64,000 bases of DNA, taken from assembly GCF_033949425.1 (NCBI RefSeq), contig NZ_JAXAVX010000003.1:124001-188000 (forward strand), in the 5' to 3' direction. The translations under genes and the position numbers were made by a program. The DNA comes from Patulibacter brassicae (lineage in GTDB: Bacteria > Actinomycetota > Thermoleophilia > Solirubrobacterales > Solirubrobacteraceae). This document shows positions 32,476 to 40,749 of the stretch, piece after piece; the first letter of the stretch is position 1, and each line of letters starts with the position of its first letter. The notes under the pieces are model-generated. The model was not told where the DNA came from. It worked only from the letters and a program-made list of their open reading frames with translations, and did no database searches.

Positions 32476-32968
32476 ATGGCGCCGATGCCGATCCCCGTCA
32501 CGACGTACGACCTCCTTCGCACGAGCCGCTTCCGCACGACGTACGAGCTGCGCGACGAGCAGGGCGCCCCCGTCGCCACCCTCCGGATCGGTCCCGGGGA
32601 TGCGCGGGCGGCGGGCCGTCGCCGGGACGATCGAATCAGCCGATCGCGGCTGGGACCTCCGGCGCGCCCCGCGGTCCCGGACGCTCGAGGCCGTCGACCC
32701 CGAGGAGGGCGTCGACCTGCGCTGCCAGGGGGACGCGATCGAGCTGCCGCGCCTGGACCGGGCGCTCCGCTGGCGCCGCCGTGCCCGGCTGTCGGCCTAC
32801 GGCTCGCTGTCGCTGGCGAGCCCCGTCGACCCGAAGCAGGAGCAGGCCTGGGCGACGCTGCGCCCCCGTCGGCAGTCGGCGCCCGGCTACGCCGTCACGA
32901 CCGCCGGCGACCTGCCCGAGCCCGAGCTCGTGCTGCTCAGCGCCGCGTACGACCTGCTGCGCGGCTGA
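32476..32968 (+). pseudogene. Frameshifted hypothetical protein
   Basis: The ATG at 32,476 reads MAPMPIPVTTYDLLRTSRFRT and continues sensibly (TYELRDEQGAPVATLRIGPG) to about 32,598. After that the frame turns to Arg/Pro-rich nonsense. The +1 frame continues as an orderly protein (MRGRRAVAGTIESADRGWDLRR ... LDRALRWRRRARLSAYGSLSLAS ... ELVLLSAAYDLLRG) to the stop at 32,968. A one-base insertion in the GGGG run near 32,595-32,599 explains this; the repaired gene would have about 163 codons. Alternatively the true gene starts at the ATG at 32,600 and the upstream frame is accidental. No family recognised; the C-terminal block suggests a small cytoplasmic enzyme or binding domain. Confidence 0.5.
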
Positions 32969-32980
32969 GCGCGCCGGCCG

Positions 32981-33577
32981 TCAGGCTCCCGGAGCGAGCG
33001 CGCCGCGCCACAGCGCGGACACCGCGCCGACGACCTGCGGATCGATCGTCGTGGCGCGCGTGAGGTGCTCGACGAGCACGGACTGCGTCGACCAGGCCAG
33101 GGCGAAGGCCCGCGCGCGAACCGCGTCCTCGGGGATGCCGGGGCGATGGCGGGCGATCCACCCGCCGATCCGCTCCTCGAACCGGGCGTGCAGCAGGCGC
33201 CAGCGGTCGCGGATCTCCGGATCGTAGCTCGCCGCCTCGGCGGCGAGCAGCACCGCCCCGCGGTGGCGCTCGAAGACCTCGGCGGTGTCGGCGATCGTCG
33301 CGCCGGGGTCCGTGTCGATGCCGCCCAGCCAGTCGTCGACCCGCTCGCCGAGCTCGGCGCCGAACCGGTCCACGACGCCGTCGGCCAGCGCGCGCTTGTC
33401 GCTGAAGTACGCGTAGAAGCTCGCCCGCGAGAACCCGGCCTCGGCCGCGAGCGCGCCGATCGCGACCTCGCTGTAGCTCGCGCCCGCGCCGACGAGCCGC
33501 TCGGCCGCGTCGAGGAACGCCGCGCGACCGCGCTCCTTCGCCTCGGCGGCCTTGGACGTCGTTCGCACGAGCGGCAC
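32981..33577 (-). CDS. TetR family regulator, divergent from the P450 gene
   Basis: About 198 residues from GTG 33,577. The longer frame to 33,691 would cross the divergent promoter and is rejected. The helix-turn-helix is plain: GRAAFLDAAERLVGAGASYSEVAIGALAAEAGFSRASFYAYFSDKRALADGVVDRF. The rest is the helical ligand-binding domain ending TTIDPQVVGAVSALWRGALAPGA. TAGCGT lies 7 nt before the GTG (33590-33585, minus strand), so a leaderless mRNA is predicted. It points away from the cytochrome P450 gene with only 94 bp between, which holds direct and inverted repeats, so it very likely controls the P450 and itself. The ligand is unknown, perhaps a steroid or aromatic substrate of the P450. Confidence 0.88.
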   Translation of the reverse strand: MPLVRTTSKAAEAKERGRAAFLDAAERLVGAGASYSEVAIGALAAEAGFSRASFYAYFSDKRALADGVVDRFGAELGERVDDWLGGIDTDPGATIADTAEVFERHRGAVLLAAEAASYDPEIRDRWRLLHARFEERIGGWIARHRPGIPEDAVRARAFALAWSTQSVLVEHLTRATTIDPQVVGAVSALWRGALAPGA

Positions 33578-33584
33578 GCGGCGG

Positions 33585-33671
33585 ACGCTAGCACCCACGA
33601 CAGCAGGACTCGACCCCACGTCTTGACACCAGCACTTGACAGCGAGTCTAGTCCCGGCGTACGGTGGCGCC
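33585..33671. promoter_or_regulatory. Divergent TetR/P450 promoter-operator region
   Basis: On the plus strand TTGACA occurs twice (33623-33628 and 33636-33641) as a 13-bp direct repeat. The second copy makes a promoter with an 18-bp spacer to TACGGT (33660-33665), which ends 6 nt before ATG 33,672. An inverted pair GACTCG (33607-33612) and CGAGTC (33643-33648) brackets the -35 boxes and could be the operator. On the minus strand TAGCGT serves the TetR gene. Confidence 0.6.
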
Positions 33672-34898
33672 ATGAGCACGGTGGTGGACACGACGATCGA
33701 CCTCGGCGATCACGGCCTCTGGAAGGACGGACCGCCGTACGCCCTCTTCGAGCAGCTCCAGCGCGAGCCGGGCGTGCACTTCAGCGCCAACGCGCACTGG
33801 CCGGAAGAGGACGGCTTCTACTCGCTGGTCCGGGCGGCGGACGTCGCCGCGGCCACGCGCGACCTGGCGACCTTCTCCTCGGAGCGGCGCGGCATCTTCG
33901 TCTGCGACGACATCGGCGTCCCGCTGGACATCCAGCGGCTGCAGATGATCTCGATGGACCCGCCGCGCCACGACCGGCTGAAGAAGCTCGTCGGCAAGGC
34001 GTTCACGCCGGCGCGGATCGCCGCCCACGAGGACGCGGTGCGGCAGATCGTCCGCTCCGTCCTGGATCGCTTCTCGGCCGGCGACCGGATCGACCTCGCG
34101 GTCGACGTCGCGCGACCGGTGCCGGCGCGCGTCATCGGGTCGCTGCTCGGCACGCCCGAGGAGGACGACCACAAGCTCGTGCACTGGACGAACGTCGTGA
34201 CCGCCTGGGAGGACCCGGAGATCCGCGCCGGCTGGGACTCGACGATCGACGAGTTCCAGGAGATCGTCGCGTACATCGAGGCCGTGCGCCAGGACCGGGC
34301 GCAGCACCTCGGCGACGACCTGCTCTCCGCCCTGCTCACCGCCGAGGTCGACGGCGAGCACCTCGAGCCGTTCGAGATCGCGACGTTCTTCATCCTGCTG
34401 CTCGCCGCCGGCAACGACTCGACCCGCGCGACCTACGTGGCGACGATGCGCGCGCTCATCGAGCACCCCGAGCAGCGGCAGCTCCTGCTCGACGATCCCT
34501 CGCGCATCCCGCAGGCCGTCGAGGAGGGCCTGCGCTGCTTCCCCGCCTTCGGGTTCATGGGCCGGGCCACGACGCAGGAGGTCGAGATCGGCGGGCAGAC
34601 GATCCCGGAGGGCGCACGGGTGCTGCTCTGGTACCTCGCGTCCAACCGCGACCCCGAGGTCTTCCCGGACCCGCACCGGTTCGACGTCACCCGCGAGAAC
34701 CTCGACCGGCACCAGGCCTTCGGCGCCGGCGGCCGGCACTTCTGCCTCGGCACCGCGCTCGCGCGGATGGAGCTGCGGATCTGGATCGAGGAGACGCTGG
34801 CGCGCTGGCCGGCGATGGAGCTCGACGGTCCGGGCACCCGGATGGAGTCGCTCTTCCTGAACCAGTGGAAGCGCAGCCCGGTGGTGCTCGCGGCCTGA
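33672..34898 (+). CDS. Cytochrome P450
   Basis: 408 residues, soluble bacterial type. It uses heme iron and a redox partner to hydroxylate an unknown substrate. Visible motifs: the C-helix region SMDPPRHDRLKKLVGKAFTP, the oxygen-activating I-helix LLLAAGNDSTRATYVATM, ExxR within AVEEGLRCF, NRDPEVFPDPHRFD, and the heme loop FGAGGRHFCLGTALARMEL with the Cys ligand. The ATG at 33,672 is preceded by TACGGT with 6 nt between, so the mRNA appears leaderless. It has no ferredoxin or reductase gene next to it. The divergent TetR gene is the probable regulator. The pattern SMDPPRHDRLKKLVGKAFTP resembles steroid- and fatty-acid-type CYPs of actinobacteria, but the substrate cannot be deduced. Confidence 0.93.
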   Translation: MSTVVDTTIDLGDHGLWKDGPPYALFEQLQREPGVHFSANAHWPEEDGFYSLVRAADVAAATRDLATFSSERRGIFVCDDIGVPLDIQRLQMISMDPPRHDRLKKLVGKAFTPARIAAHEDAVRQIVRSVLDRFSAGDRIDLAVDVARPVPARVIGSLLGTPEEDDHKLVHWTNVVTAWEDPEIRAGWDSTIDEFQEIVAYIEAVRQDRAQHLGDDLLSALLTAEVDGEHLEPFEIATFFILLLAAGNDSTRATYVATMRALIEHPEQRQLLLDDPSRIPQAVEEGLRCFPAFGFMGRATTQEVEIGGQTIPEGARVLLWYLASNRDPEVFPDPHRFDVTRENLDRHQAFGAGGRHFCLGTALARMELRIWIEETLARWPAMELDGPGTRMESLFLNQWKRSPVVLAA

Positions 34899-34907
34899 CC
34901 CCGCGCG

Positions 34908-35420
34908 TCAGGCCGCGCGCGGGACGAGCTCGAGCGCCGCGGGGCGCATGACCTGCGACCCGTCGCACTCGCAGAGCGGGCAGCGCCAGTGCACGAGCAG
35001 CCAGCGGACGTCGCGCTCGTCGTCGGGCTCGAGCGCGCGCAGGCAGCTCGGCCAGGCCGGCACCGGACCGGCGTGGTGCTCGCAGCGCAGCGTCACCGGC
35101 CAGTGCCCGTCGCGCATCGAGCGCCACCAGCGCTCGACGCCCGCGTCGGGCTCCACGGCCATCCGCCCGGTCATCAGGTCGAAGTGCGCCGGCAGGGCCG
35201 TGGCGATCGGCGACCAGTCGAGCTCCTCCCCGGACATGAGCAGCGTGTGGCGCTCGCCGCAGCCGTCGGCGCAGCGGTAGGTGACGAGGTGGGCGGGCGG
35301 CGCGCCCGCGCCCGGCAGCCGCTCCACTCGGCGGAACGCGCTGAGCCGCAGCACGCCGTGGTCCCCGGACGCGCTGCAGACCGCGTCCCACCCTCCCGCG
35401 ATGGCGTCGAACTCGTGCAT
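34908..35420 (-). CDS. Hypothetical protein with possible zinc-binding Cys/His pairs
   Basis: 170 residues from ATG 35,420. It is rich in Trp, His and Cys. Cys pairs occur in YRCADGCGERH and, near the C-terminus, in HWRCPLCECDGSQVMRP (CxxCxC), with another Cys/His in LRCEHHAGPVPAWPSC. This spacing suggests zinc binding rather than disulfides, since there is no signal peptide. The middle holds a helical block (FDLMTGRMAVEPDAGVERWWRSMRDGHWPVTL). No family is recognised. It ends 10 bp from the end of the P450 gene, tail to tail. The frame's codon bias is normal, so I take it as real. Confidence 0.65.
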   Translation of the reverse strand: MHEFDAIAGGWDAVCSASGDHGVLRLSAFRRVERLPGAGAPPAHLVTYRCADGCGERHTLLMSGEELDWSPIATALPAHFDLMTGRMAVEPDAGVERWWRSMRDGHWPVTLRCEHHAGPVPAWPSCLRALEPDDERDVRWLLVHWRCPLCECDGSQVMRPAALELVPRAA

Positions 35421-35547
35421 GCCTCAGGATCGCGCCGCCGGCGGCGGAGCGCCAGTGCCACGCGGGCCGGACCGAACGCCCGTCCATGCGACGACGGGAG
35501 GAGCGATCACCGGCGCAGGCGTGCGCCCAGGGGAGGATGATGCCGGC

Positions 35548-36873
35548 GTGCTCCGCGCTCGCCGCCGCCGCTCACTCGCCGCACGCCCCTGGCGAGGAGC
35601 GCTGCTGGCGCTGCTGGCCGGCGCGCTGGCCGCCGGAGCCGGGCCTGCCGTCGCGGCCGCCGACGCGGGACGCGCGACGCCCCGGATCATCGGCGGCGGC
35701 GACGTGGCGATCACCGCGGTGCCCTACCAGGTGGCGTTGTGGAACCCGACCCGCGGCACGCCGCTGGAGGGCCAGTTCTGCGGCGGCGTCGTGCTGTCGG
35801 CGACGACGGTCGCCACCGCCGGGCACTGCGTCCACGACGCCGAGGCCGGCGGCCTGCGGCCGACGACGTCGATCCGGGTGCTCGCGGGGACGAGCCACCT
35901 GCGCGGAGCGAGCGAGCCCGCCTACGGGCCCGGGGTGCGGGACGTCGCCGTGTCCTCGATCGCGCTGCACCCGAGCTACGACCCCACGACGGCCGACTTC
36001 GACGCCGCGGTGCTCACGCTCGCCGAGCCGCTCTACGCCGGCTCGCCCGCGATCGACGGCGTCGCCGCGATCGCGCCGATCGAGCTGCTGCCGGCGAGCC
36101 AGAGCGGTTCGGTCACCGCCTACGGCGCCCTGCTGCAGGTCTCGGGCTGGGGCGACACGAGCGGCGGCAGCACCTATCCCGCCGACCTGCGCGCGACGAA
36201 CGTCCGCGTCGCCGATCAGCAGGTCTGCGGCTTGCAGTACCTCCTGCAGGGCGGCGTCACCGACCGGATGCTCTGCGCGACGGCCAACGGCCAGGACTCC
36301 TGCGGCGGCGACAGCGGAGGCCCGCTGACGGCCACGGTCGGCGGCACCCGCGTGCTCGCCGGGCTCGTGAGCTTCGGCCTCGGCTGCGCCAACGGCGTCT
36401 ACGGGGTGTACACGCGGGTGGCCAGCACCGCGATCGGCTCGTTCCTGCGCAGCGCCGCCGGGCTGCCGGCGGCCGGCACGTCGACGCCCCCCGCCCCCGC
36501 GCCGACGCCCGCGGCCCCGGCGCCCGACGTCGCGGCCCCGACGAGCCGCGTGGCGCGGCGCACCTGCACCCGCGTGCGGTGCACCGTCCGGGTGACCGTC
36601 TCCGACGCGCTGCCGACCGCCGGCGTGGCCCGGGTCACCGGCACGCTGCAGTGGACGACCCGCCGCGCCTGCCGGCGCGACGGCCGCCGCACGACCTGCG
36701 CAGTGCGCCGGAAGCGCACCCTGCGCGCGTCGCTCGTGGGCGGGACGACCTGGGCGCTGCGCACCCCCCGCCTGACCAAGGGCGTCCGGTACCGGCTGAC
36801 GGTCACCGCCCGCGACCGAGCCGGCAACGTCGAGCGGCGCCCCCGGGCGGTCACGCTCCGCCGGCGGGCCTGA
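35548..36873 (+). CDS. Secreted trypsin-like serine protease with C-terminal beta domain
   Basis: 441 residues from GTG 35,548. Signal peptide: an Arg-rich start then RGALLALLAGALAAGAGPAVAAADA. A short propeptide ends before IIGGGDVAITAVPYQVALW, the typical activation site of trypsins. The catalytic triad is His in ATAGHCVHD, Asp in TADFDAAVLTLAEPL and Ser in SCGGDSGGPL. Conserved Cys positions (FCGGVV with GHC; QVCGLQY with MLCAT; SCGGD with LGCANGVYG) fit three disulfides. An Ala/Pro linker of about 30 residues leads to a C-terminal domain of about 110 residues with Cys pairs (TCTRVRCTVRVTV, ACRRDGRRTTCAV) that ends in RDRAGNVERRPRAVTLRRRA, an Ig-like domain probably for surface or substrate binding. 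It is monocistronic. The protease call is firm. Confidence 0.93.
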   Translation: MLRARRRRSLAARPWRGALLALLAGALAAGAGPAVAAADAGRATPRIIGGGDVAITAVPYQVALWNPTRGTPLEGQFCGGVVLSATTVATAGHCVHDAEAGGLRPTTSIRVLAGTSHLRGASEPAYGPGVRDVAVSSIALHPSYDPTTADFDAAVLTLAEPLYAGSPAIDGVAAIAPIELLPASQSGSVTAYGALLQVSGWGDTSGGSTYPADLRATNVRVADQQVCGLQYLLQGGVTDRMLCATANGQDSCGGDSGGPLTATVGGTRVLAGLVSFGLGCANGVYGVYTRVASTAIGSFLRSAAGLPAAGTSTPPAPAPTPAAPAPDVAAPTSRVARRTCTRVRCTVRVTVSDALPTAGVARVTGTLQWTTRRACRRDGRRTTCAVRRKRTLRASLVGGTTWALRTPRLTKGVRYRLTVTARDRAGNVERRPRAVTLRRRA

Positions 36874-36912
36874 CGCCCGGGACCCGGCGGCCGGGGCGGG
36901 TAGGGTCGGGCC

Positions 36913-37917
36913 GTGCCGCTGCCGCTGGATCCCCCGCTCGCCCCGCAGCTCGCCCGGGGCCGGGCGAGCCTGCCGACCGAGGACGGCTGGGCCTACGAGC
37001 CGAAGTACGACGGCTTCCGGGCGATCGCGTTCGTCGACGGCGACGCGGTGCGGCTCTGCTCGCGGGGCGGCAAGGACCTCGAGCGCTACTTCCCCGAGGT
37101 CGTGCTGCCGGCGGGGCGCTACGTCCTGGACGGCGAGCTCGTGATCGATCGCACGTCGCTGCAGCGCGCCGATCCGCCGCTCGAGGTCCAGGGCGACGAT
37201 CCCGAGCAGTTCGACCTGCTCTCCCAGCGGATCCACCCGGCGGCGTCGCGGATCGAGCGCCTCGCGCGCGAGACCCCGGCGCGCTACCTCGCCTTCGACC
37301 TCCTCGCGCTCGAGGACGACGTGCTGCTCGACCGGCCGTTCGCCGCGCGCCGCGCCGCGCTCGAGGAGCTGCTCGGCCGCGACGCGTTCGCCTTGGACCC
37401 CGTCGTCGACCTCGTCCCCTCGGTCCGCACGGCGGCGGAGGCGCAGGACTGGCTCGCGCGCACGGAGGGGGTCGTGGCGAAGGAGCTCGACGCGCCGTAC
37501 CGACCGGGCGCGCGCAAGGGCATGGTGAAGGTCAAGCGACTGCGCACGATCGACGCGGTCGTCGTCGGCTGGCGTCCCGGCAAGGAGGAGGGCACCGTCG
37601 GGTCGCTCATCCTCGGCCTCTACGACGAGGGCGAGCTGCGCGTCGTCGGCCACACCTCCGGCCTGAAGGCGAAGGAGAAGCGCGAGCTCGTCGCGACGCT
37701 CGCCCCCTACGCCAGCGGCGCGGGCGGCAGCGCCGACCCCAGTCGCTGGAGCAGCGACCGCGAGCTCGAGTGGGTCGGGCTGCGGCCGGAGCTCGTCGTC
37801 GAGGTCTCCTTCGACCAGGTCTCCGGCGGCCGGATCCGGCACGGGACGAGGCTCCTGCGCTGGCGCGAGGACAAGGCGCCGGAGGAGTGCCTGTTCGACC
37901 AGCTCTCGCAGGGCTGA
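36913..37917 (+). CDS. ligC: ATP-dependent DNA ligase (LigC type)
   Basis: 334 residues, just the nucleotidyltransferase and OB domains. Motif I EPKYDGFRAI carries the adenylated Lys; motif III ARYLAFDLLAL, motif IV EGVVAKEL and motif V RKGMVKVKRLRTID are all present, followed by the OB fold (VVVGWRPGKEEGTVGSLILGLYDEGELRVVGHTSGLKAKEK) and a final EVSFDQVSGGRIRHGTRLLRWREDKAPEECLFDQL. LigC-type enzymes act in repair, including backup end joining. TAGGGT ends 6 nt before the GTG start at 36,913, so a leaderless mRNA is likely. It stands 1.3 kb from a LigD-type primase gene on the other strand, but no Ku gene is in the window. The size and domain set separate it from LigD. Confidence 0.93.
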   Translation: MPLPLDPPLAPQLARGRASLPTEDGWAYEPKYDGFRAIAFVDGDAVRLCSRGGKDLERYFPEVVLPAGRYVLDGELVIDRTSLQRADPPLEVQGDDPEQFDLLSQRIHPAASRIERLARETPARYLAFDLLALEDDVLLDRPFAARRAALEELLGRDAFALDPVVDLVPSVRTAAEAQDWLARTEGVVAKELDAPYRPGARKGMVKVKRLRTIDAVVVGWRPGKEEGTVGSLILGLYDEGELRVVGHTSGLKAKEKRELVATLAPYASGAGGSADPSRWSSDRELEWVGLRPELVVEVSFDQVSGGRIRHGTRLLRWREDKAPEECLFDQLSQG

Positions 37918-37927
37918 GGGCGACCCC

Positions 37928-39121
37928 TCAGGCGCGCTTCGGGATCGTCACCGTCCGGCGCGCGCTCGAGGTCGCGCCGTCGGCGTCGACGAAGGCGACC
38001 GCCACGCGCGCCCGGCCGCGCGCGGTCGCCGCGGGGATCCGCAGGTGGACGACCTGCGTGCCGGTCCGCAGCGCGACCTTCTTGCGCACGATCGTCTTGC
38101 CGTTGCGGGTGATCCGCGCGGTGACGGTGACCGCCTCGTCGACGTCGAACGTCAGCCGCAGCACCCGGCGCCCGCGGGCCGTCCGGCGCCAGCGGGCCCG
38201 CTGCAGCGACGCGTCGACCGTCGCCGCCGACGCCGCCGAGGACCCGCTCGACGACGATCCGGAGCCGCTCGACGAGCCGGCGCTGCCCGACGACGAGCCG
38301 CTCGACGTCGTCGTCGGGGCATTGGCGAGCGAGACGACGAACGTGCCCGCCAGCGCCGACGCCGGATCGCCCGTGAGCGTTACGAGCAGGCGCGACCCGT
38401 CGCTGCCGTAGATGTTGTCGGTCGCGTTGGTCGTATCCGGGTTGCCGCGGCCGCTGTAGGCGCTCGTCTGCAGCACCTGCGAGGTCAGCGACGGATCGAA
38501 GAACAGCTGCGAGGTGAAGTCGTAGGTCGTCCGGGTGCCGTCGAACGTCCGGACCTTGAAGTGGACGTGGATCGCCCGGCCCGAGTACCAGCCCGGGAAG
38601 ACCGTGACGAACGTGACCTTCCCGTCGGCGTCGGTGACCTGCGATCCCCGCAGGTACTTCTGCCCGACGGACGAGTTCTGCGAGACGTCGGAGTACGTGC
38701 CCTTGGCGTTGGCGTGCCAGACGTCGACGGTCGCACCGGCGATCGGCGCGCAGTCCTTCGTGCTGTCGACGACCACCAGCGAGAGCGTCACGGGGACCCC
38801 CGCCTGGACGACGCCCGTCGACGGGTCGCTGCGGATGTCGGACCGGTTCAGGCCCTCCTCGACGAAGTACGGGCCGACCGTCTTGGCCGGTGCCGTGAGC
38901 GTGCAGGCGGCCGTCGCGGCCTGCGCCTCGACGTCGAGGCCGAGGGCGTCGAGCAGCCCGCCCGGGCCGCTGGCCTGGGCCAGGAGCAGGGCGGCGCCGG
39001 TCAGCCCGCCGGCCGCGACGGCGTGGCGCCGCGTCAGCCCGGGGCCGGCGGCATCGAGGATCGTCGCCTCGTCGTGGTCGTGGTCGCGGTCGTGCCTGTG
39101 CTCGTCGTGAGGGTGGATCAT
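37928..39121 (-). CDS. Tat-exported intradiol ring-cleavage dioxygenase with extra C-terminal beta domain
   Basis: 397 residues. The N-terminus is unusual: a His/Asp-rich segment (IHPHDEHRHDRDHDHDEA) before a twin-arginine signal (GLTRRHAVAAGGLTGAALLLAQA), so it should be exported folded with its metal in place. The catalytic part has the intradiol dioxygenase ligand pattern: GPYFVEEGLNRSDIR (first Tyr), DVWHANAKGTYSD, FPGWYSGRAIHVHFKV (second Tyr and two His). These bind ferric iron that opens catechol-type rings. A Ser/Gly linker of about 40 residues joins a C-terminal beta domain of about 90 residues (RARWRRTARGRRVLRLTFDVDEAVTVTARITRNGK ...). A similar exported layout occurs in Streptomyces lignin/aromatic dioxygenases fused to a binding domain. 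The ATG at 39,121 has AGGAG 10 nt upstream. Confidence 0.9.
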   Translation of the reverse strand: MIHPHDEHRHDRDHDHDEATILDAAGPGLTRRHAVAAGGLTGAALLLAQASGPGGLLDALGLDVEAQAATAACTLTAPAKTVGPYFVEEGLNRSDIRSDPSTGVVQAGVPVTLSLVVVDSTKDCAPIAGATVDVWHANAKGTYSDVSQNSSVGQKYLRGSQVTDADGKVTFVTVFPGWYSGRAIHVHFKVRTFDGTRTTYDFTSQLFFDPSLTSQVLQTSAYSGRGNPDTTNATDNIYGSDGSRLLVTLTGDPASALAGTFVVSLANAPTTTSSGSSSGSAGSSSGSGSSSSGSSAASAATVDASLQRARWRRTARGRRVLRLTFDVDEAVTVTARITRNGKTIVRKKVALRTGTQVVHLRIPAATARGRARVAVAFVDADGATSSARRTVTIPKRA

Positions 39122-39239
39122 CGGGGTGCGCTCCTGCGGGGTTCGCGAAGAGCATCGGCCCGCTCGCTGGGCGTGGGGAGAACGGTTCCTGGGAGCCCCC
39201 TGAGCGCGCGCGGGCCGCGGTCGCGGCGCGCGCCGGCGG

Positions 39240-40286
39240 TCAGCGCTCGCGGCGGGCGCGCGAGGGCTGCACGCGCGGCGGCTCGCCGGGCTGCTTGGGG
39301 TAGTTCGGCGGCCAGGGGGCATCCGGCAGCCCGCGCTCCTCCTCGTCGACCCGCGCGAGCTCGAGCAGGCCCTCCAGCGATCCGGCGTGCTCGTCGATCG
39401 CCGCGTGCGGGTCGCCTTGGGCGGCCAGCAGGTCGGGGACCGTGTCGATCCGGAAGTCGGCGAGCTCGGCGTCGGGCACGTCCTCCCAGCGCAGCGGCAT
39501 CGAGACCCACGCGTCGGGGACCGGGCGCAGCGACCAGGCGGACGCGACGGTGCGATCGCGCGCGTTCTGGTTGAAGTCGAGGAACACGCCGCGGCGCTCC
39601 TCCTTCCACCACTGCGCGCTCGCGACGCCGGGCAGCCGGCGCTCGGCCTCGCGCGCCAGCGCGACCGCTGCGCGCCGGACGCCGCCGAACTCGTGCTCGG
39701 GCCGGATCCGGACGTTCACGTGGATCCCGCGGGACCCGGAGGTCTTCGGCCATCCGACGAGGCCGTGCTCGTCGAGGATCTCGCGGACGCAGAGCGCGGT
39801 GCGGCGGACGTCGTCCCACGACGCCTCGGGCGTCGGATCCAGGTCGATCCGCAGCTCGTCGGGCCGGTCGAGGTCGGCGCGCCGGACCGGCCAGGGGTTG
39901 AGGTCGATCGCGCCCTGCTACAGGGCCCAGACGAGGTGCGCGGCGTCGACGACCACGAGCTCGCGCGCGGTCCGACCGCTCGGGAAGGTCACCGTGGCGT
40001 CGGGCAGCCAGTCCGGGGCGGTCCTCGGCAGCCGCTTCTGGAAGAACGGCTCGCCGTCGATCCCGTCGAGGTAGCGCTTCAGCGACCCGGGCCGCTCACG
40101 CAGGTGCAGCAGCGCCGGCTCGGCGACGGCCAGGTAGTACGTCACGACGTCGAGCTTCGTGATCGCGCGCTCGGGGCCGCGGCCGTCGCGGCGGTCGGCA
40201 CGCGGGGGGAAGACGACCTTGCTCGGGCTGGACAGGCGAACCTCCCGGCCGGCGACGTCGATCGTCGTCTCCTCCTTGCGCGCCAC
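39240..40286 (-). pseudogene. LigD-type DNA primase-polymerase (NHEJ) interrupted by one in-frame TAG
   Basis: From the GTG at 40,286 (with GGGAGG upstream) the frame reads the LigD polymerase N-terminus (RLSSPSKVVFPP ... LRERPGSLKRYLDGIDGEPFFQKRLP ... ELVVVDAAHLVWAL) and hits TAG at 39,920-39,918. The same frame goes on without another stop to 39,240: QGAIDLNPWPVRRADLDRPD, the catalytic DLDP in ELRIDLDPTPEASWDD, GWPKTSGSRGIHVNVRI, FLDFNQNARDRTVASAWSLRP, and MPLRWEDVPDAEL. This family makes ribonucleotide-rich fills during non-homologous end joining. The TAG sits in the conserved WA-x-x-x-G-x-IDLNPWP stretch before the catalytic Asp residues, so a truncated protein would be dead. Nonsense mutation, sequencing error, or (less likely) readthrough are the options. 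Confidence 0.8.
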
Positions 40287-40749
40287 GTCCGGAGCCTCCC
40301 AGACCTGCCGGGCGGCCGCGAGTCGCGACCGCCGGGTCGCCGGCCGCCGGGCGGTGCCGGAGCGACCGGACGGGGCGCGCTGGCCGTTCGGTCGACCGCG
40401 GGAGCGCCTGCGCGCCACGTTCTCGGGCGAGGACAGGTTCCTGGCCCACGTCGCGCCGCCCGGCGGCCGATCCTCCCGGTGTCGCCGCTCCCGTTCACCG
40501 ATCGGCCGGCGACCACCGCGGACTCCCACCCATCCCGCGCACCCGACCGCCCGGCCGAGGAGCCTGCTCCAGGCCCCGCGTGCCCGAGAGGCCGAGCGGT
40601 CGGCCACGGACCATGGGCTCCTCCCTCCGGGGAGGGGCCCCTGGCCCGGCCCGCCTCTCAAGCGCGACGTCGAGGAGGCCGCGGGACGCCCCGGTCCGAC
40701 GATCCCGGCCGTCGCCGCGCCCGACCACCGGTCCCGGCCCCGATCGCCG
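40287..40749. other. Gene-free 463-bp stretch
   Basis: No reading frame here has family-like sequence. It holds a 5-bp-stem hairpin (CTCCC-TCCG-GGGAG at about 40621-40634) and a GGGGCCCC palindrome just after. A segment near 40,580 superficially resembles a tRNA D-arm but no tRNA can be folded. It lies between the start of the LigD-type gene and the stop of the SDR gene, both on the minus strand, so it should contain the LigD gene's promoter and the SDR operon's terminator. Neither is obvious. Confidence 0.5.

Noticed and set aside
33578..33691. Longer TetR start at 33,691
   Set aside because: It would run through the divergent P450 promoter; GTG 33,577 has the TAGCGT hexamer at the standard 7 nt.
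40580..40660. Ser-type tRNA suggested by CCCGAGAGGCCGAGCGG
   Set aside because: No anticodon stem, T-arm (GGTTCGA-type) or CCA end can be fitted around it.
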